Shown here in pieces: positions 14,120-15,958 of a stretch of DNA of 15,958 nt. How positions within the stretch are numbered: the stretch's first letter is position 1; each line of letters opens with the position of its first letter. Source of the stretch: Lachnospiraceae bacterium UBA1721 (GTDB taxonomy: Bacteria > Bacillota > Clostridia > Lachnospirales > Lachnospiraceae); contig DCIR01000095.1 of NCBI GenBank assembly GCA_002317155.1, forward strand, positions 1-15,958. The letters run 5' to 3'. A program made the translations under genes and the position numbers. The notes under the pieces were generated by a model that saw only the letters and a program-made list of their open reading frames with translations, did no database searches and had not been told where the DNA came from.

Positions 14120-15622
14120 TCAATTAGAAATCTTCTTACTTACACGTCCGTATACAACTGCATACTCTTTGATTTCCTTGGCAAGCTTATCTGTAAGCTT
14201 ATCCGCCTCCACTCTCCATCTCCAATTAATACCGAGTGTGGAAGGTGCATTTATTCTTGCTTCATTACCAAGTAACATATAATCCTGAAGAGGAATTACA
14301 CATGTATCAGATGCTGTTCCCATTGCTGCACGAAGATATGCTTCAGGAAGCTGTTTTCTCTTTTTCACATGCAGATACTTCTTTGCAAACTTTACACTGG
14401 GCTTATCCATCTGATCAACCCAGGCCTTGATAGTATAGTTATCATGAGTACCGGTATATACCACATAATTCTTATCGCAAAAATGAGGAAGGTGCTCGCT
14501 CTCTCCACTCTCATCAAAAGCAAACTGTAAAACCTTCATTCCGGGATAACCGGCCTTCTTAATCAGATTACGAACGCTGTCGGTAATAAATCCAAGGTCC
14601 TCGGCAATAACTCTTCCTGTTCCGAATTCCTTATTGATTGCTGCAAAGAGACTGTATCCGGGACCCTTGAGCCATTTTCCGCCGACTGCATTCTTATCAC
14701 CAAAAGGAACTGCCCAATATGCATCGAAACCTCTGAAATGATCTATTCTCACAATATCATAGAGTTCAAAGCATCTCTTCATTCTGTTGAGCCACCAATT
14801 ATAGTTTGTCTTTTTATGCTCATCCCACTTGTACAAAGGATTGCCCCAAAGCTGTCCCTCTGCTGTAAAACAATCCGGAGGGCATCCCGCAACTGCCAAG
14901 GGCCATCCCTTAGAATCCAATTGAAAAAGTGAAGGATTCGCCCATGTGTCTGCGCTATCGAATGCAACATAAATAGGAATATCACCGATAATCTCTATTC
15001 CCTTTTTATTTGCATATTTCTTAAGTGCAGTCCACTGAAGATTAAATAAATACTGAAGATAGCAGTAACATTCAACTTCTGTCTCAAGCTTCTTCGAATA
15101 CTCCGACATTGCATTCTTATCACGAAGACGGATATCCTCATCCCACTCCATGAAATTGACTCCACCAAAGGAATCCTTTATTGCCATATAAAGAGCATAG
15201 TCCTCAAGCCAATATGCATTTTCCTTGCAAAAGGCTTTGAACTTTTTACGCTTAAGGTCACCGCGTTCTTTGGCGCGATCATAAGCTTTCTTATACAACT
15301 TAAATCTGCCAAAATATAATTTTTCATAGTCAATATCAGAAGCGTTATCGCCAAAATCTACAGCATCGCATTCTTCCTTCGTAAGTAACCCGTCTTCTAT
15401 CAGAGTCTCAAGATCAATAAAATACGGATTACCTGCAAATGACGAAAAAGACTGATACGGCGAATCACCGTAACCTGTAGGTCCAAGAGGCAAAATCTGC
15501 CAAATAGACTGACCTGCCTTACAAAGGAAATCTACAAACTTATAACTCGCATCACCAAACGTACCAATTCCGTATGGTGAAGGTAAACTAAATATAGGAA
15601 ATAAAATACCCGATCTTCTCAT
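14120..15622 (-). CDS. malQ: 4-alpha-glucanotransferase (GH77 amylomaltase)
   Basis: A 500-residue cytoplasmic enzyme that transfers maltodextrin chains between glucans during maltose or glycogen use. The GH77 barrel starts at once (SGILFPIFSLPSPYGIGTFG). The catalytic nucleophile is D294 (RIDHFRGF, 293-300), the acid/base is E341 (VIAEDLGF), and the third acid is D394 (GTHDN, 391-395). NPYFID, GDIPIYVAFDSADTWANP (start at 213) and the C-terminal GINWRWR are further family landmarks. The length is the usual one for the bacterial short form, with no added starch-binding domain. AGAGG lies eight bases before the ATG. It is monocistronic, from a promoter at 15700-15728 just beside a cre-like site, so carbon-source control by a LacI/CcpA-type regulator is likely. 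Confidence 0.96.
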   Translation of the reverse strand: MRRSGILFPIFSLPSPYGIGTFGDASYKFVDFLCKAGQSIWQILPLGPTGYGDSPYQSFSSFAGNPYFIDLETLIEDGLLTKEECDAVDFGDNASDIDYEKLYFGRFKLYKKAYDRAKERGDLKRKKFKAFCKENAYWLEDYALYMAIKDSFGGVNFMEWDEDIRLRDKNAMSEYSKKLETEVECYCYLQYLFNLQWTALKKYANKKGIEIIGDIPIYVAFDSADTWANPSLFQLDSKGWPLAVAGCPPDCFTAEGQLWGNPLYKWDEHKKTNYNWWLNRMKRCFELYDIVRIDHFRGFDAYWAVPFGDKNAVGGKWLKGPGYSLFAAINKEFGTGRVIAEDLGFITDSVRNLIKKAGYPGMKVLQFAFDESGESEHLPHFCDKNYVVYTGTHDNYTIKAWVDQMDKPSVKFAKKYLHVKKRKQLPEAYLRAAMGTASDTCVIPLQDYMLLGNEARINAPSTLGINWRWRVEADKLTDKLAKEIKEYAVVYGRVSKKISN

Positions 15623-15699
15623 TCAATTAGCCTCTCAAAATACTCTCCTCAAAAAAAGAACCATGATAGTCTTCATAGTCTTTTGACCCTGGTATCATC

Positions 15700-15728
15700 A
15701 TAATACAATCACTTCAGTAAAGTTTCAA
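15700..15728 (-). promoter_or_regulatory. Promoter of malQ
   Basis: On the minus strand TTGAAA (15723-15728), a 17-base spacer and TATTAT (15700-15705). The start would be near 15693, giving a leader of about 70 bases. Confidence 0.65.
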
Positions 15729-15736
15729 GAGTAATT

Positions 15737-15750
15737 TGAAACCGTTTTCC
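15737..15750. promoter_or_regulatory. cre-like site between malQ and tRNA-Leu
   Basis: TGAAACCGTTTTCC matches 13 of 14 positions of the catabolite-responsive element consensus TGWAANCGNTNWCA; only the last base differs. Its centre lies about 50 bases upstream of the predicted malQ start and 4 bases before the -35 of the tRNA promoter. A LacI/CcpA-family protein is the expected ligand. Confidence 0.5.
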
Positions 15751-15754
15751 GTAA

Positions 15755-15783
15755 TTGACAATAACTTTTACTTACTATATAAT
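15755..15783 (+). promoter_or_regulatory. Consensus promoter of tRNA-Leu
   Basis: TTGACA (15755-15760), a 17-base spacer and TATAAT (15778-15783): both hexamers are perfect. The start near 15790 gives a leader of about 11 bases before the tRNA. Confidence 0.9.
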
Positions 15784-15800
15784 GACTTACGCGAAAGCAA

Positions 15801-15881
15801 GCGGATATGGCGGAATTGGTAGACGCGCCAGATTTAGGTTCTGGTGTCCCCGACGTGCAGGTTCGATTCCTGTTATCCGCA
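15801..15881 (+). tRNA. tRNA-Leu (anticodon TAG)
   Basis: An 81-base class II tRNA. The acceptor GCGGATA pairs with TATCCGC (15874-15880), with discriminator A at 15881. The D arm is GCG/CGC around GAATTGGTAGA. The anticodon stem is CCAGA/TCTGG with loop TTTAGGT, giving TAG at 15835-15837, which reads CUA and probably other CUN codons. A long variable arm (GTC-CCC-GAC) marks the leucine type, and the T arm is GCAGG-TTCGATT-CCTGT. CCA is not encoded. Confidence 0.97.
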
Positions 15882-15883
15882 TT

Positions 15884-15907
15884 CAGCCACGATTATTATC
15901 GTGGCTG
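15884..15907 (+). terminator. Terminator of tRNA-Leu
   Basis: CAGCCACGA (15884-15892) pairs with TCGTGGCTG (15899-15907), with an extra T-A pair inside, followed by TTTTAGTTT. It starts three bases after the tRNA ends. Confidence 0.88.
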
Positions 15908-15913
15908 TTTTAG

Positions 15914-15958
15914 TTTGCTTCCATCGAACCTGCCGGTTCCCCTCTCGCACTTTGCTTC
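15914..15958. repeat. Short repeats at the right edge
   Basis: TTTGCTTC occurs at 15914-15921 and again at 15951-15958, enclosing an inverted repeat GAACC-TGCC-GGTTC (15926-15939). On the minus strand this stretch also contains GCAGGTTCGAT, identical to 11 bases of the T arm of the tRNA just upstream. No gene is visible. It may be the start of a repeated element that runs past the window. Confidence 0.35.

Overview
The window comes from a low-to-moderate GC Gram-positive of the Clostridia, most probably a Lachnospiraceae member of the Butyrivibrio/Pseudobutyrivibrio/Roseburia kind. This rests on the gene set (EF4, S20, a MetH split from its activation domain), strong purine-rich Shine-Dalgarno sites and TTGACA/TATAAT promoters. 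The genus is an inference. It reads as an ordinary core-chromosome region: no mobile element, CRISPR array or prophage gene is visible. Nearly everything is on the minus strand; only a CYTH-domain gene and a tRNA-Leu gene run on the plus strand.

Layout from left to right. The left edge carries the 5' end of a minus-strand tRNA with its own promoter, then a GNAT acetyltransferase. Next is a two-gene operon for a heterodimeric ABC exporter, with a perfect 19-bp palindrome just before the first gene. Then come lepA (EF4) and, upstream of it, an unrecognised two-helix membrane protein with a PH-like body and a Met/Gln/Pro/Gly tail. A methionine operon follows: metF, a free-standing MetH activation protein, and metH. 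Then rpsT (S20) with a structured leader, a DJ-1/PfpI protein, and divergently a CYTH triphosphate tunnel protein. The right end has malQ (4-alpha-glucanotransferase), divergent from tRNA-Leu(UAG) across a shared control region with a cre-like site.

The metF-activator-metH genes together make methyl-tetrahydrofolate, use it to methylate homocysteine through cobalamin, and reactivate the cobalamin when it oxidises. There is no SAM or cobalamin riboswitch in the short leader. Instead, upstream of a good metF promoter, four exact copies of the 7-mer TATAGTT/AACTATA lie within 43 bp. Two of them form a palindrome very like the streptococcal MET-box bound by a LysR-type methionine regulator. This is the most noteworthy regulatory signal in the window.

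Other points of interest: the two ABC subunits show complementary degenerate ATPase motifs; the MetH activator carries a cysteine cluster; the lepA promoter appears to be embedded in the preceding terminator; and the rpsT to lepA interval, which in spore-formers usually holds gpr and spoIIP, instead holds the methionine genes. No clearly undescribed multi-gene system was found. The best candidates for novelty are the Met/Gln-rich membrane protein and the MET-box-like control of met genes in a clostridial genome.
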